NCBI GenBank assembly: GCA_951799405.1
Contig: OX637363.1
Location: forward strand, 5,580,001-5,644,000
DNA from: Agapetus fuscipes
Taxonomy: Eukaryota; Arthropoda; Insecta; Trichoptera; Glossosomatidae
Length of the DNA stretch: 64,000 bases
Direction of reading: 5' to 3'
Each line of letters opens with the position of its first letter. Position 1 is the stretch's first letter. A program made the translations under genes and the position numbers. Shown in pieces: positions 40,298-50,359 of the stretch. The notes beneath the pieces were generated by a model that saw only the letters and a program-made list of their open reading frames with translations, did not search any database and had not been told where the DNA came from.

Positions 40298-41540
40298 GGT
40301 CATTGAACCCTTTTGTATGCAAACTAGTACTTTGTATGGTGGGTAAACTTTTTAGTTATATTTTGAAAAAGTAACGACTGATTATTATTGGTATTTATAA
40401 AATTTTAAGAATCGCAGCCATTTATCTATTTTTAACCCTTTGACTACCAAGAAAATTGCTAATACATTTTGTATGGAAAATTTTCACTCTGTATGGCGGC
40501 TATACTTTTGATTCACTTTTTGGAAAAAATAATGATGGCAATATATAGGTTATTATTATTATTTTACATTTGTACTACATTATTTTTTTATTAACCCTCT
40601 AACTGCCGAGAATTTTTCCATTATTTTTTTCTTTTATATGGCAACTCCCTAAATCGAGATTATGATGAAGAAATGATTATAATTATTAGATAGCACTATT
40701 ATATAAATGGATTCACAAAAAATTTCAGAAAAATCGTCGGAGCCGTTTTTGAGAAAATCGCATTTTAAATTTTCAGCTCTTCGGAAGCCATCTTGAATTT
40801 TCAAAAAAGTAAAAAAAAAATGATTACGAATTAAAGTGATAAGCTTGTTCTTTCTATCAAATCTAAAACAAATTCAAATATCTTGCATTTTAATAGGTTT
40901 TTGTAATATTTTCGATTTAAAATTTCAGGTCGTGTAAACGGTGCTTTATATTTATTTTTTCAAAAAATTTTTTTTGTAAATTTGTAGAAATTTATGTTGT
41001 CCGTAATATTGTAGATTATTATATTTTTGTTGACCCCTTAACTGTCGAGAAAATCACAATCGTTTGTTTTTTTCATATGGCAGCCCATAGACACAGATTA
41101 GTAAGAGTATTGCCATAACTAATTTATTAAGTTAAAAACTAATAAATGGCAACTCTGAAAATTTAAAAAAAATTCTTGGAGCCGTTTTTGAGAAAAGTGC
41201 AATTTTATGTTTTTTTTGTATGGCAGCCATCTTGAATTTTCAAGTTGGTGTAATGCCATGTTATTCATACTTAATACATGTCCAAAAAAGTTGATGTAGC
41301 CAAAATTTGGTATCTCTAGGTCTTATACTTTGGAAAGTGACACACACACATACATACATACATACATACATACATACATACATACATACATACATACAGA
41401 CGGACGTTTTTGAAAGATAGTGTTTTTTGGCATGTCCTGCACCAGGACAACTCATTTCCGTGAAAACCTCGAAATTTTTTTTTTACACCAAATCATAACT
41501 TTCTTTATAGCCTTCGGCTAAGCAAGAAAGTAAAAAATTA
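40298..41540 (+). repeat. Unclassified element of degenerate direct repeats ending in a hairpin
   Basis: AACCCTTTGACTACCAAG (40434), AACCCTCTAACTGCCGAG (40593) and GACCCCTTAACTGTCGAG (41032) head three related segments. GAGCCGTTTTTGAGAAAA occurs in two of them. The right end has an (ACAT)n run, then CATGTCCTGCACCAGGAC. It closes with an imperfect hairpin at 41498-41531 (ACTTTCTT...TAGCCTTCGGCTA...AAGAAAGT). There is no coding capacity. I do not recognise the family. Confidence 0.55.
41341..41398. repeat. (ACAT)n microsatellite
   Basis: About twelve CATA units preceded by CACACACA. Confidence 0.95.
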
Positions 41541-42603
41541 AAAAGCTACTAAACATATTCCATTTTGTCTTGTCTTGTATCCTGCCGCCTTTCCTCTAGG
41601 GGTGGCCAGTACCTCCACACAAGTGCCTCCACTTGACTCTGTCCTTGCATACTTCTTTCATCTCATCTAATTTCATCACTCTTTTCATGCATGCTCTTCT
41701 CTTGTTTCCACTCTGTAAATTCCATTCATTCGCAATCTCACTTATCTGATCAATCCATTATTTTCTAGGTCTTCCCCTTCCACGCTTACCTATTACATTC
41801 CCTTTATACACTCTTTTTGTCAGTCGGTCTTCATTCATCCTTTCAATATGTCCAAACCATCGCATCACACTTCTTTGAACTTTCACTTTCACGCTTTCTT
41901 TTACTCCGCATTCATTTAGAACCCATTCGTTTCTCACTCTATCTTTCAGTGTTTTTCCTGTCATACTTCTCAGATGGGCCATTTCTACGGTGCATACCTT
42001 ATTTACTTCTCTTTCATTCAACGTCCATGACTCGCTTCCATACATCAGGGTCGGCAACAAAATACAATTGTGTACCGCCATTTTCATTTTCTTTGGTATC
42101 CTTTTATTCTTCGCTATTCTACCAAACGCTCCTATCACGCATCTTCCTTTGCTGGCACGCTTCTCTAATTCTTTCGTCATCTTACCATTCGCCTCAAACT
42201 TACTTCCTAAATAGTCAAACTCATTCACTACTTCAACTTTTATTCCATTCAAATTAATTGTAAGTTCCTCACATACTTCATTCCTGTCAAAAACTAATAC
42301 TTTTGTCTTATTCGCATTTACTTTCAAGCTATTCTTACAAAATGCATCATTTAGTTTGGTTAACATCGTTTGGAGTTCCTCCGCCGAGTCAGCTAAAACT
42401 ATAGCATCATCAGCATAAAGAAGTACCTACTCCAACTCTTGTTTCACCCACTTTCACTCCGCTCTCTGATATTCCAGCTTCTTTTATGCAACTGTCCATG
42501 ATTATATTAAACAACCATGGACTCATCACGCAGCCTTGCCTCACTCCCTTATATACATCAAACCAGTCACTATATCTCCCATCCACTCTTACACATGCCG
42601 AAC

Positions 42604-42836
42604 TGTAATGTATAATTATGATATGATTATTTAGAGTAGGTAATATCATATATAAGGTAATGTATTATTGTAATATAATATTATTAGAGATTATTATTGC
42701 TTCACTGAGCAGTCTGGTTTTGTCTCTCGCCTTGTAAACACTGAAATGGAATAATACATCACATTGAAACCAAGACTCATCTGTTCGTCTGATTGATATC
42801 CCCCATCCACAATAAACATCCCCAAAATACATCACA
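42604..42836 (+). repeat. Gypsy 5' LTR
   Basis: TG...CA termini. AT-rich 5' part (likely promoter region), then GC-richer part CAGTCTGGTTTTGTCTCTCG. AATAAAC near the 3' end could serve as a polyadenylation signal in the 3' copy. Confidence 0.95.
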
Positions 42837-42837
42837 G

Positions 42838-42855
42838 TGGCGCAGTCGGTAGGAT
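42838..42855 (+). other. Gypsy primer-binding site
   Basis: TGGCGCAGTCGGTAGGAT lies one base after the 5' LTR. Starting with TGG, it is complementary to a tRNA 3' CCA end. It resembles the serine tRNA primer site used by Mag and 17.6-type elements. The tRNA identity is from family knowledge, not proven here. Confidence 0.75.
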
Positions 42856-43308
42856 AAAGAAGAACCATATAAAACGGGATAAAAATTTTTTTTGGAAGAA
42901 ATAAAATAATATTGTTGCAAGAGCAACATGTGGGAATCTTCGAGAAGGAAGAAGGATCTGAAGACTGAGGATCACGAAGCCAGCTGAGGCGAGGTTGCTG
43001 CAGGGAGAACTGGAAGAAGTCTGAAGAGAAGGAGCGGTTTTCTTCAAGAGGAAGAGAACTCACGGAGCCAAGAGGAATCGCTGCAGGGAGTTACTGCAGC
43101 GGTTTTATTTTCAAGAGGAGAGGATCCAACTGGGGCGGAGTGCTGCAGGGAGTACTGCAGGAGCTGGGAGCCTTGAGGGTCATTTTCCTGGAGGTGACTG
43201 CTGCAGGGAGTGGAAGCCACTTTCTGAGGGTCACGTAGGCGTTTCCTGGACTGTCGGACGCAGAAGCAGATAAGATTTTTGTTTTCTTTCTTTCTGCCGT
43301 TTCAGACT
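42856..43308 (+). other. Gypsy leader, purine-rich with GCTGCAGGGAG repeats
   Basis: A 450-base untranslated leader in which GCTGCAGGGAG-type words recur about five times. Just before the ATG is a pyrimidine-rich run ending TTTCAG, which looks like a splice acceptor. No matching donor was identified. Confidence 0.6.
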
Positions 43309-46300
43309 ATGGAGGGAACACTGAGGAGTCTAAGTCCTTTTTGCCATAGGACTGGAGATTGGGATGTCTTCAGACTTCGGCTCGACCAAGTCCTCATTTT
43401 GTATGATGAGAAGTTTTTAACTGAAGAACGCAGAAGGGCTGTTCTATTATCGTCTCTCACCAGGGAGACTTTTCAGACGGTGTCTGATCTATGTTTTCCG
43501 AAAAAGATTTCGGAGGCAAAATTCGAGGAGTTGATTGATATTATTGGGGGTCATTGTGGGGTAAAAAAAAATATATTTGAGTATAGGGAGTCATTTTATT
43601 CATGTAAACAGCTCGAAACCGAGTCAATTAAGGATTATATAGCTAGATTGAAAAAAATTGCGGTAGACTGTAAATTTGAGAATAGATTGGAGGCAAATTT
43701 GAAGGATATATTTTTAATAGGTATCAGACAGAACAAAATAAAGCAGAGAATATTTTTAAAAGCAATGGAATTGAAATTATCTGAATGTGTAGAATTAGCG
43801 AGAACAATGGAACATTTGTGTGGTCAAAACAATTCAGAAAGTATAAATTTAATGAGTTCGTGTAATTCGAGGGATTCCACAGAAACTCGGAAGTCAAGGG
43901 ATAGACAGCGAAATTCTGAAATCAAGCGAAATAATTCAAATGATAGTAAGAAATCTATTTTTAGACATGCAAGTATTTCAAGTGATAGGAATAATAATTA
44001 TAAATGCTTTAACTGTGGTAAATTCGGTCATAAACAAAATGCATGCAAGTTTTTAAATAAAAATAATAATAATATTAAATGCTTTAAATGTAACAAATCT
44101 GGTCATTATGCAAATAAATGCAAGTTTCGAAGAATAAATACAATAATGGCCATTAATGAGATGGATGGTCCCATTTTTTTAAACGTAAAGGTAAATGATA
44201 CAGATCTAAAAATGATTTTAGATACGGGTTCTGGGGTGACTATTATTCCTTGGCACATATTTAATGAACATTTTTCAAATATTAAGTTAGAACATTGTGA
44301 TTTGAAATTATCAAGCTATGATGGTACTCAACTACAAGTAAAAGGTCGTAAGTACATGAGAGTAGAATATCAAGGAAGTAAAGAGTACATAGAAATAATT
44401 GTTGTATATAAAGGGTCGTCTTCTTTATTAGGTCGGAATTTTTTGAATACTTTTAAAATAAATTCATTCAATGTTAGCGATAATATTTATTCAGTAGGAA
44501 ATAATAATACGAATTATAATGCAGATTTTTTTTCTAGTATGAGAAAAAAATATCCAGCTGTTTTTGAGAGTAAAGCAGGTACTTTTAAAAATTTTGAAGC
44601 GGAGATAGAAGTTATAAAAGACTTTAAGGCAAAATTTGTTAACCCGAGGCCAATTCCTTTTAATTTGAGAATAAGGGTAGAAAAAGAAATAGATCGCATG
44701 TTACAAGAAGGTATTATTGAGAAAGTAGAGACTAGTGAAATGGCAAGTCCAATAGTGATTGTGAAAAAAAAAAATGATGAAATCAGAATATGTGCCGATT
44801 TTAAAAATACTTTGAATCCAATGTTAAAAAAAATAAAGTACCCGTTACCTAGAGTAGAAGATTTAATAAATAGAGTAAATGGAGCAAAATTTTATGCAAA
44901 ATTAGATTTGAGAAATGCTTTTTCTCAAATTAGGTTGTCGGAGGAGTCGAGAAATCTTTGTGTGATTTCGTCACCATTTGGGTTATTTAGGTACAAGGTA
45001 CTTCCTTTTGGTCTCACGACGTCACCAGCGATATTTAGCAGAGCTTTATATTCGGCAATTCAAGGGTTGGATGCGATAGCATTTATGGATGATTTGTTAA
45101 TTTATGGGAATACATTGCAAGAATTGGAGAAGGCAACGGAAGAGGTAATTAAGCGTTTAGAACGTAGTGGATTTAGTGTTAATTTACAAAAATGTGAATT
45201 TGGGTTGACAGAAGTTGAATATTTGGGATTTCGAATATCAAGGGATGGTGTGAAACCACTTCAACATAAAGTTGTTCCGTCAAAGGATAATAAAGCAGAT
45301 TTTTTGTCGAGGTTACCAAGGAGTAGTACGGATAATGAGGGGGAAGATAATATTGAGATCATAAATGAGATAAACATTGAGGACGTTGAAGGAGAATTTT
45401 TAAACTGTATTGCAGTAGAAACAAATTTAAATGTAGAATGCATCAAGGAAGCATCTCGTAATGACAAGGTCATTTGTGAGATAAAGGAGTATTTAAAAAC
45501 AGGGTGGCCAAATAAATCCAAAATGACAAATGGATTGGTAAAATGGTGGTTTTTAAGAGAAAAGTTAAGCGAATCAAATGATTGTTTATTTTATGAAAAC
45601 AGATTGGTAATACCATTGGCATTAAGGGAAGATATTTTGAAGTTTATTCACAAATCTCACATGGGAATTGTAAAAACGAAAACTTTGGCTAGAAATTATT
45701 TTTTTTGGTTAGGGATGAATACAGAAATTGAGAAAACAGTGAGAGAATGTACACAATGTGCAAGAAATATGGGATCTCCAGATAAAGTCGAGTTGAAAAG
45801 TTGGCCGGTAGAACAACATATTTGGAAAAGGATACATTTAGATTTTTTCGGGCCGCTAGCAGGAAAATATTTTTTAGTCGTAGTAGACGCAGCATCAAAT
45901 TGGATAGATGCTGTAAAAGTTGATAAAATTGATGCAAGGCATACAATTAGAGAGTTGAAGAGAATATTTTCAGTGTTAGGTATTCCAAGTTGCATTGTAA
46001 CGGATAATGGTACGGCATTTACATCAGTAGATTTTCAAAGGTTTTGCAAAAATTTAAATATTAAGCATTTAACTTCAGCAGTAAATCACCCAGCGTCAAA
46101 CGGTTTGGCGGAGAATACGGTAAAAACAACAAAAAGTTTTTTAAAAAAAATTATGAAAAATGGTATGTTTCCTAACGATTATGAAGATAAGCTTTTGGAA
46201 TTTTTAGTAGATCATAGAAATGCACCATCATTAGCAACAGGGATGGAGCCGAGCGTGCTTATGATAGGTAGAAAAATAAGATCCATTTTTGATACAGTAG

Positions 46301-46722
46301 TGCCTGGGGAGAAATCATTTAAAAAGACGGGGAGAAAGGTATGTGTTTTTAAAAAGAGAAATCAGGAAAATCAACAAAGGAATTACAGGGGAAGAAAGAT
46401 TAAAGGACTATTCAGAATTGGACAAAAGGTACTGACTAAGGATTTCAGAAATGTAGGGAAGTGGGTTCCATGCATTATATTTAAAATATTGGGAAACAGG
46501 ATTTACTTGGTAAAGGCTGGAAATCAGATTTGGAAGAGACATCATGATCAGATTTCCGGAAGAAAGGTGTCTTGGGAGGATGAGTCTGACAATGACCTGG
46601 GGTTGGGTCAGCTGTTGGATGAGGCAGGACAGATCTCTAATGACTCGGGTGTTTCCAGGTTCCAACCATGGTCGGAGCGCCTGCGTCCGAGGGGGGAGAA
46701 CCGCCTGCGGTACCCAAGATGA
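43309..46722 (+). CDS. Gypsy gag-pol polyprotein lacking RNase H
   Basis: The frame has 1,137 codons from the ATG at 43309; an upstream in-frame ATG at 43279 lies in the pyrimidine tract and is less likely. Residues about 1-230 are Gag. Two zinc knuckles follow (CFNCGKFGHKQNAC at about 233 and CFKCNKSGHYANKC at about 259). Next come the aspartic protease (LDTGSG, 304-309) and reverse transcriptase (CADFKN, KLDLRNAFSQI, LPFGLTTSP, catalytic FMDD at 592-595, YLGFRISRDGVKPL). Integrase has the H-H-C-C zinc domain (H781, H784, C814, C817), D845, D899 and E935 with the D35E spacing, and a C-terminal module. After GVKPLQHKV the protein jumps directly to PSKDNKADFLSRLP, the motif that normally follows RNase H, so thumb, connection and RNase H are absent without loss of frame. 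Such a protein could not complete plus-strand synthesis unaided. Confidence 0.9.
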   Translation: MEGTLRSLSPFCHRTGDWDVFRLRLDQVLILYDEKFLTEERRRAVLLSSLTRETFQTVSDLCFPKKISEAKFEELIDIIGGHCGVKKNIFEYRESFYSCKQLETESIKDYIARLKKIAVDCKFENRLEANLKDIFLIGIRQNKIKQRIFLKAMELKLSECVELARTMEHLCGQNNSESINLMSSCNSRDSTETRKSRDRQRNSEIKRNNSNDSKKSIFRHASISSDRNNNYKCFNCGKFGHKQNACKFLNKNNNNIKCFKCNKSGHYANKCKFRRINTIMAINEMDGPIFLNVKVNDTDLKMILDTGSGVTIIPWHIFNEHFSNIKLEHCDLKLSSYDGTQLQVKGRKYMRVEYQGSKEYIEIIVVYKGSSSLLGRNFLNTFKINSFNVSDNIYSVGNNNTNYNADFFSSMRKKYPAVFESKAGTFKNFEAEIEVIKDFKAKFVNPRPIPFNLRIRVEKEIDRMLQEGIIEKVETSEMASPIVIVKKKNDEIRICADFKNTLNPMLKKIKYPLPRVEDLINRVNGAKFYAKLDLRNAFSQIRLSEESRNLCVISSPFGLFRYKVLPFGLTTSPAIFSRALYSAIQGLDAIAFMDDLLIYGNTLQELEKATEEVIKRLERSGFSVNLQKCEFGLTEVEYLGFRISRDGVKPLQHKVVPSKDNKADFLSRLPRSSTDNEGEDNIEIINEINIEDVEGEFLNCIAVETNLNVECIKEASRNDKVICEIKEYLKTGWPNKSKMTNGLVKWWFLREKLSESNDCLFYENRLVIPLALREDILKFIHKSHMGIVKTKTLARNYFFWLGMNTEIEKTVRECTQCARNMGSPDKVELKSWPVEQHIWKRIHLDFFGPLAGKYFLVVVDAASNWIDAVKVDKIDARHTIRELKRIFSVLGIPSCIVTDNGTAFTSVDFQRFCKNLNIKHLTSAVNHPASNGLAENTVKTTKSFLKKIMKNGMFPNDYEDKLLEFLVDHRNAPSLATGMEPSVLMIGRKIRSIFDTVVPGEKSFKKTGRKVCVFKKRNQENQQRNYRGRKIKGLFRIGQKVLTKDFRNVGKWVPCIIFKILGNRIYLVKAGNQIWKRHHDQISGRKVSWEDESDNDLGLGQLLDEAGQISNDSGVSRFQPWSERLRPRGENRLRYPR

Positions 46723-46820
46723 AAGAAGATGAAATTGTATAAGATATAATTTTTATTGATATAATATGTTATAATGATAAGTATGATAAGTATGATATAA
46801 TGTAATGTAGATTCGTCATT

Positions 46821-46832
46821 TAGTGAGGGAGG
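46821..46832 (+). other. Gypsy polypurine tract
   Basis: TAGTGAGGGAGG immediately precedes the 3' LTR, where the plus-strand primer is normally made by RNase H. Confidence 0.75.
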
Positions 46833-47065
46833 TGTAATGTATAATTATGATATGATTATTTAGAGTAGGTAATATCATATATAAGGTAATGTATTATTGT
46901 AATATAATATTATTAGAGATTATTATTGCTTCACTGAGCAGTCTGGTTTTGTCTCTCGCCTTGTAAACACTGAAATGGAATAATACATCACATTGAAACC
47001 AAGACTCATCTGTTCGTCTGATTGATATCCCCCATCCACAATAAACATCCCCAAAATACATCACA
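46833..47065 (+). repeat. Gypsy 3' LTR
   Basis: 233 bp, identical by eye to the 5' LTR over its whole length. Confidence 0.95.
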
Positions 47066-47316
47066 CGAACTATTTTCATAGATGGCACGTATCACATTCA
47101 GAAGATTATCATTCACACCGTACTTCCTGAGAACATTCCACAGCATACATCTGTCCACCGAGTCAAAGGCCCTCTCAAGATCTACGAATGCTGCGTAGAC
47201 CACCCTCCCCACAGCCAGATGTTTTTCAACAATCTGTCTGAGAGTAAAGATTTGGTCCACACAACCTCGTCCTGGCATAAAGCCAGATTGAATATCAGAG
47301 ACCCTGTGATCGGTCC

Positions 47317-47641
47317 ATAAAAAAGTGATTTTGTTTTAAAGCATTGTTAAAATCAAAACAGCTTGAGAGTTAAAAAAAATGCATTTATTGGCAATTATAT
47401 TATTATGATTTTACGTTGTTGTACAAAATTTTATATCACAAGCCCCTTTAGGACCAAAAAGGTAAAAAATTTCGTCAGTTACACAAAAACCATACTTCGT
47501 AAATGCAGTTTTTATGCTTCCGCATAAACGTAGAGTCATCGGGGTGAGCGCATTAGAAAGAGCGGACAATTTTAAGGAGAAGCATTCAAAACTCATTTTC
47601 GACCAAAACGTCGCTTATGCCCTATTTCCCTTTAACCGTCG
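47317..47641. mobile_element. MITE-4 copy 3, half element
   Basis: Contains the right two-thirds of MITE-4 (AAAATCAAAACAGCTTGAGA to CCTTTAACCGTCG). The left terminus is missing; the fragment abuts the broken 5' end of RTE-2. Confidence 0.65.
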
Positions 47642-48150
47642 ATATATATATATCAAATAGAGCTATATTTTATTATATATTTACGTATATTATACATATA
47701 TGTATTATGTAGCTCTATTTAAACATTGTGTTCTGTTGTGTGCATGTGGCACTAAAGCAATTTTTCATTAAAAAAATGTATTTCCCCTTTTGGAGTGATG
47801 GTATTTTAGTATCTTATGACGTCATTAAGCTCGGTGTGACGATAACAATAATAATGAAGTGAGCTGCTAGTCTAAGTTCTGGCGTCCATAAAAGCATCAT
47901 GAGCCAGCGCGGCTGTCAATCAGACAGGGGAATGGCATCGCGACGCCCAATTAGACAAAAAGAGACGTGAATAATTGATTTTAGAATGTTATGACTTTAC
48001 TGGGTTCTCTTTAAATTAAACTGCAATTATTTATTTTAACATTATTTATTTTACACAATTTGGTTCACAATTTCTGGCTTTCGTACTTCACGGCTGAATG
48101 TTTTATTGACACTCTGGCCTGCACACAATTTAGGCTTCCATTTATTACAT
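47642..48150. other. Unique DNA with a short AT palindrome
   Basis: AATAGAGCTA near 47660 pairs with TAGCTCTATT near 47715, enclosing AT-rich alternating sequence. Nothing else recognised. Confidence 0.4.
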
Positions 48151-48152
48151 TA

Positions 48153-48282
48153 TCAATGGGTTTTTATATTGTAGGTCCACATGCGGCATACGTGTGAGTG
48201 CTAAATTATGCGTGTCTGCTTGTAGGAATGCATTTAATATGAATCTCAAATGATACATATCTTTGCAACTTAGATTTACATT
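48153..48282 (+). repeat. RTE-1 LINE 3'-end fragment
   Basis: Second-subfamily end: GTTTTTATATTGTAGGTCCA to TTTGCAACTTAGATTTACA, short copy. Confidence 0.75.
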
Positions 48283-48284
48283 TA

Positions 48285-48839
48285 TACTCGTTCATAAGGA
48301 CGGTTCTCCAATTTTTAATTTGTTGGGAGAAATCACACTTAGTTTTGATTTTTGTCTGATTGGAGTTTGGTGCAACAGGCTCTTAGTCATCAAAAACCAT
48401 CTGGGAGACGTCCTTCTGGAAGATCACACAAGATATAGAAAGACAGGTGGGATTTGTTTTTAGATTTGTAGCTTGGTAGGCAGCTTGGAACAAATAGATC
48501 AGGAGATGTTGGTCTGAATTTAGGCTGACAGTTTGTCAAATAGGAAAGAAAGCTCTAATAGTCATCAGAAGTAAAAAGAAAAAGAAGATGTTTTCTGTCA
48601 TTTCGTATGTGAACTCTCTCTATTGTACCGACCTCCGAACAAGGAGGTTGGGTTGTGGCGTGTGTAAATTTTGAAGAATATACGTATATGGCCGTGTTAA
48701 AAAACAACGACTTTGATTTCTGCGAGTTGTAATAATTGCTCTCCGGTGTTTCTCCTTCATCCTGTAGTCCGATTTCCTACCAGATGTCAACCAAGAAAAA
48801 GGCAATGCGAATGAATCTTTATATCAGAAAAGACGATAG
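48285..48839. other. Unique DNA upstream of the promoter candidate
   Basis: No feature identified. Confidence 0.35.
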
Positions 48840-48974
48840 CGTATTCGTCACGCGCACCATTGGCTCGAGTCCGTAGACCTCACATGCCTTGCATTGGCTC
48901 AGCCCACGGTGACTGATGTTTGTCTTGTATTTGTTTATCTCTGGCATTTCTGGCGCCGCTTATAAGCAGCTGCG
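48840..48974 (+). promoter_or_regulatory. Probable host promoter and 5' UTR
   Basis: This is a locally GC- and CpG-rich block. It contains two inverted CCAAT boxes (CATTGGCTCGAG near 48861 and GCATTGGCTCAG near 48892) and leads straight into an ATG with good context. TTATAAGC at 48959 is too close to the ATG to act as its TATA box. Promoter function is inferred from composition and position only. Confidence 0.4.
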
Positions 48975-49122
48975 ATGGCGGCCGTAGATGTGAACTGCTG
49001 CTCTCCGAGGCGGGAAACCCCGTGCCAAGAAATTCAACGAGTTTTTCATCATTACGAAAATAATGTTGTTTACAGCATCGGATTTTGCGACTTACAGCTC
49101 GCGCGCCGTATCCCGAACAGCG
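48975..49122 (+). CDS. Probable first coding exon of an unidentified host gene
   Basis: The frame opens in good context (GCTGCGATGGCGG) and reads MAAVDVNCCSPRRETPCQEI, QRVFHHYENNVVYSIGFCDL and QLARRIPNS. It then meets a strong donor, CG|GTAGGTAC, after 148 bases (phase 1). Beyond the donor the frame turns into poly-phenylalanine and stops, as expected of intron DNA with its T-run. MAAxD starts and CpG-rich surroundings are typical of first exons. I do not recognise the protein family. No further exon of the gene could be found before the window ends. Alternatives are a lone promoter-proximal exon of a long gene or a decayed gene copy. Confidence 0.5.
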
Positions 49123-49427
49123 GTAGGTACATCTTTTTTTTTTTATGAATTACGATGTTCCTTGATTCCATGACTTATAAGTTCGTATGCGTCGCGAAAT
49201 ACCCGTCAGGCACATTAGCTTCAGAAACATCGAAATTCGGGCGAGGGGGGATTCCTTAGAGTCATGCATTAGCCTCTGATCTGGAGGACTTTCTTTTCTT
49301 TGACACGAATAGAGTTACACTAGCTGATTAACTTCATCGGGAGGGCCTCAGCCATTTGAAAAAATATTGTAATGTGAAGCAACTCCGCATGCGTTGTATG
49401 TCAACTGGGTGGGAGGTGGTGGGAGTG

Positions 49428-49530
49428 GAAATGGTTCACTTTGCCAATGTCACCCCTGTTTCAGGGAAGGTCGGCAGGAGTTCTTGGTGAATCCTTAATG
49501 TTACATATCTTTGCAACTTAGTTTAGATTA
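49428..49530 (+). repeat. RTE-1 LINE 3'-end copy with large deletion
   Basis: GGTTCACTTTGCCAATGTCA to GTCGGCAGGAGTT, then directly TTACATATCTTTGCAACTTA. Confidence 0.75.
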
Positions 49531-49811
49531 GTGAGGCCTGAGGTAAGTGTTAGTAGGATCGTTGGTGAATATGGGTGTAAGTGTTATCCTAAATGTCGAT
49601 AGATACATCTTTGCAACGTATGTTATAGATTTACTGGATTTGTGTTACCTACATAGTTTTTATCATCACATGGCTGTGCTTTTCCTACTTCACACTCCGC
49701 GGTGTTTTCTCTTATGAGTAGGGACTGGAAATTTTCGCGAATTTTGATGTTTTTACGCGAATAACGCGAAATTTCAGGTTTTACGCAAATACCGCGAATT
49801 TTCGTACTTTT

Positions 49812-49945
49812 GGCAGAAATTGTGCGAAAAAGTTGTCATGTGTCGCTTTTGCAACGCAACGGTTTTGTGGGAAAGGAAAGATTCCTGCGAAAACCCTTTG
49901 CAAGGTGCAAAGCACAGGAAAATTGGCCGGTGTTATAGTCGAGGG
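49812..49945 (+). pseudogene. Zinc-finger relic of a hAT transposase
   Basis: One plus frame reads WQKLCEKVVMCRFCNATVLW then ERKDSCENPLQGAKHRKI. The C-x2-C, the tryptophan and the final AKH are like the BED-type finger at the start of many hAT transposases, although the first expected histidine is missing. It is short and without its downstream catalytic domain. Confidence 0.4.
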
Positions 49946-50030
49946 GGCCAAGTGAGCTGATCTTTCAACGTTGAAACACGCTAGAAAGCTAGACGCGGGG
50001 GTCGATCCCCGCCTGGGTCATTTGACCATA
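49940..50030 (+). other. tRNA-like patch inside hAT-1
   Basis: GGGCCAAGTGAGCTGAT resembles an A box, and CGGGGGTCGATCCCCG is a self-complementary T-arm-like stem and B box. A full cloverleaf could not be drawn, so it may be a SINE head or chance. Confidence 0.3.
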
Positions 50031-50359
50031 AATTTGGCCCTGATTCAACAGATGCTATTGGGTAATTATAAAAGTAATAATTCATTAAAATAAACAATAA
50101 TGAATTATTAATTCATGATATTAATACCTGTTTCTGGCCAGGCAGACATTCCTATTCACTAATCTATTTTATAAAAAAAAAAGAAAAAAGTTTTTACTGT
50201 CCTGGATCATCCGAGCAGACTTGAATCGTGACATCAATAAAGGAAAATACTTCAAGGAGTGAAATTGTTGCTGGATTAGACAAGAGCACAACTTGAGGCT
50301 TAAAGCCAACATCCCTTGAAAAATTAGATAACCCTCATATATGCACAAAAATTAAATAT

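Larger units (their letters stand above)
42604..47065 (+). mobile_element. Ty3/Gypsy LTR retrotransposon, Mag-like, internally deleted
   Basis: Two 233-bp LTRs start TGTAATG and end CATCACA and appear identical. CGAAC is duplicated at 42599-42603 and 47066-47070. The order is LTR, primer site, leader, one long frame (gag, protease, reverse transcriptase, integrase), purine tract, LTR. The total is 4,462 bp, short for the group because RNase H is missing. It sits in the RT region of an RTE-2 LINE. The identical LTRs mean a recent insertion. Confidence 0.95.
41565..47318 (-). pseudogene. RTE-2 LINE, reverse transcriptase ORF split by the Gypsy element
   Basis: Minus-strand pieces at 47066-47318 and 41565-42603 rejoin across the insert. 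They read FMPGRGCVDQIFTLRQIVEK, AAFVDLERAFDSVDR, VRQGCVMSPWLFNIIMDSCI, then the catalytic YADD and the C-terminal region (LPTLMYGSESWTLNEREVNK, WFGHIERMNEDRLTKRVYKG, KRGRGRPRK). A frameshift lies just before YADD (near 42415) and a stop codon directly after GRPRK (near 41756), so the copy is dead. The element is 5'-truncated near 47318, lacking the endonuclease. The tail has ACAAG-type units near 41565. The motifs and short pentameric tail fit the RTE clade. Confidence 0.85.

Noticed and set aside
41817..42257. 146-codon plus-strand frame
   Set aside because: It is the antisense shadow of the RTE-2 reverse transcriptase.
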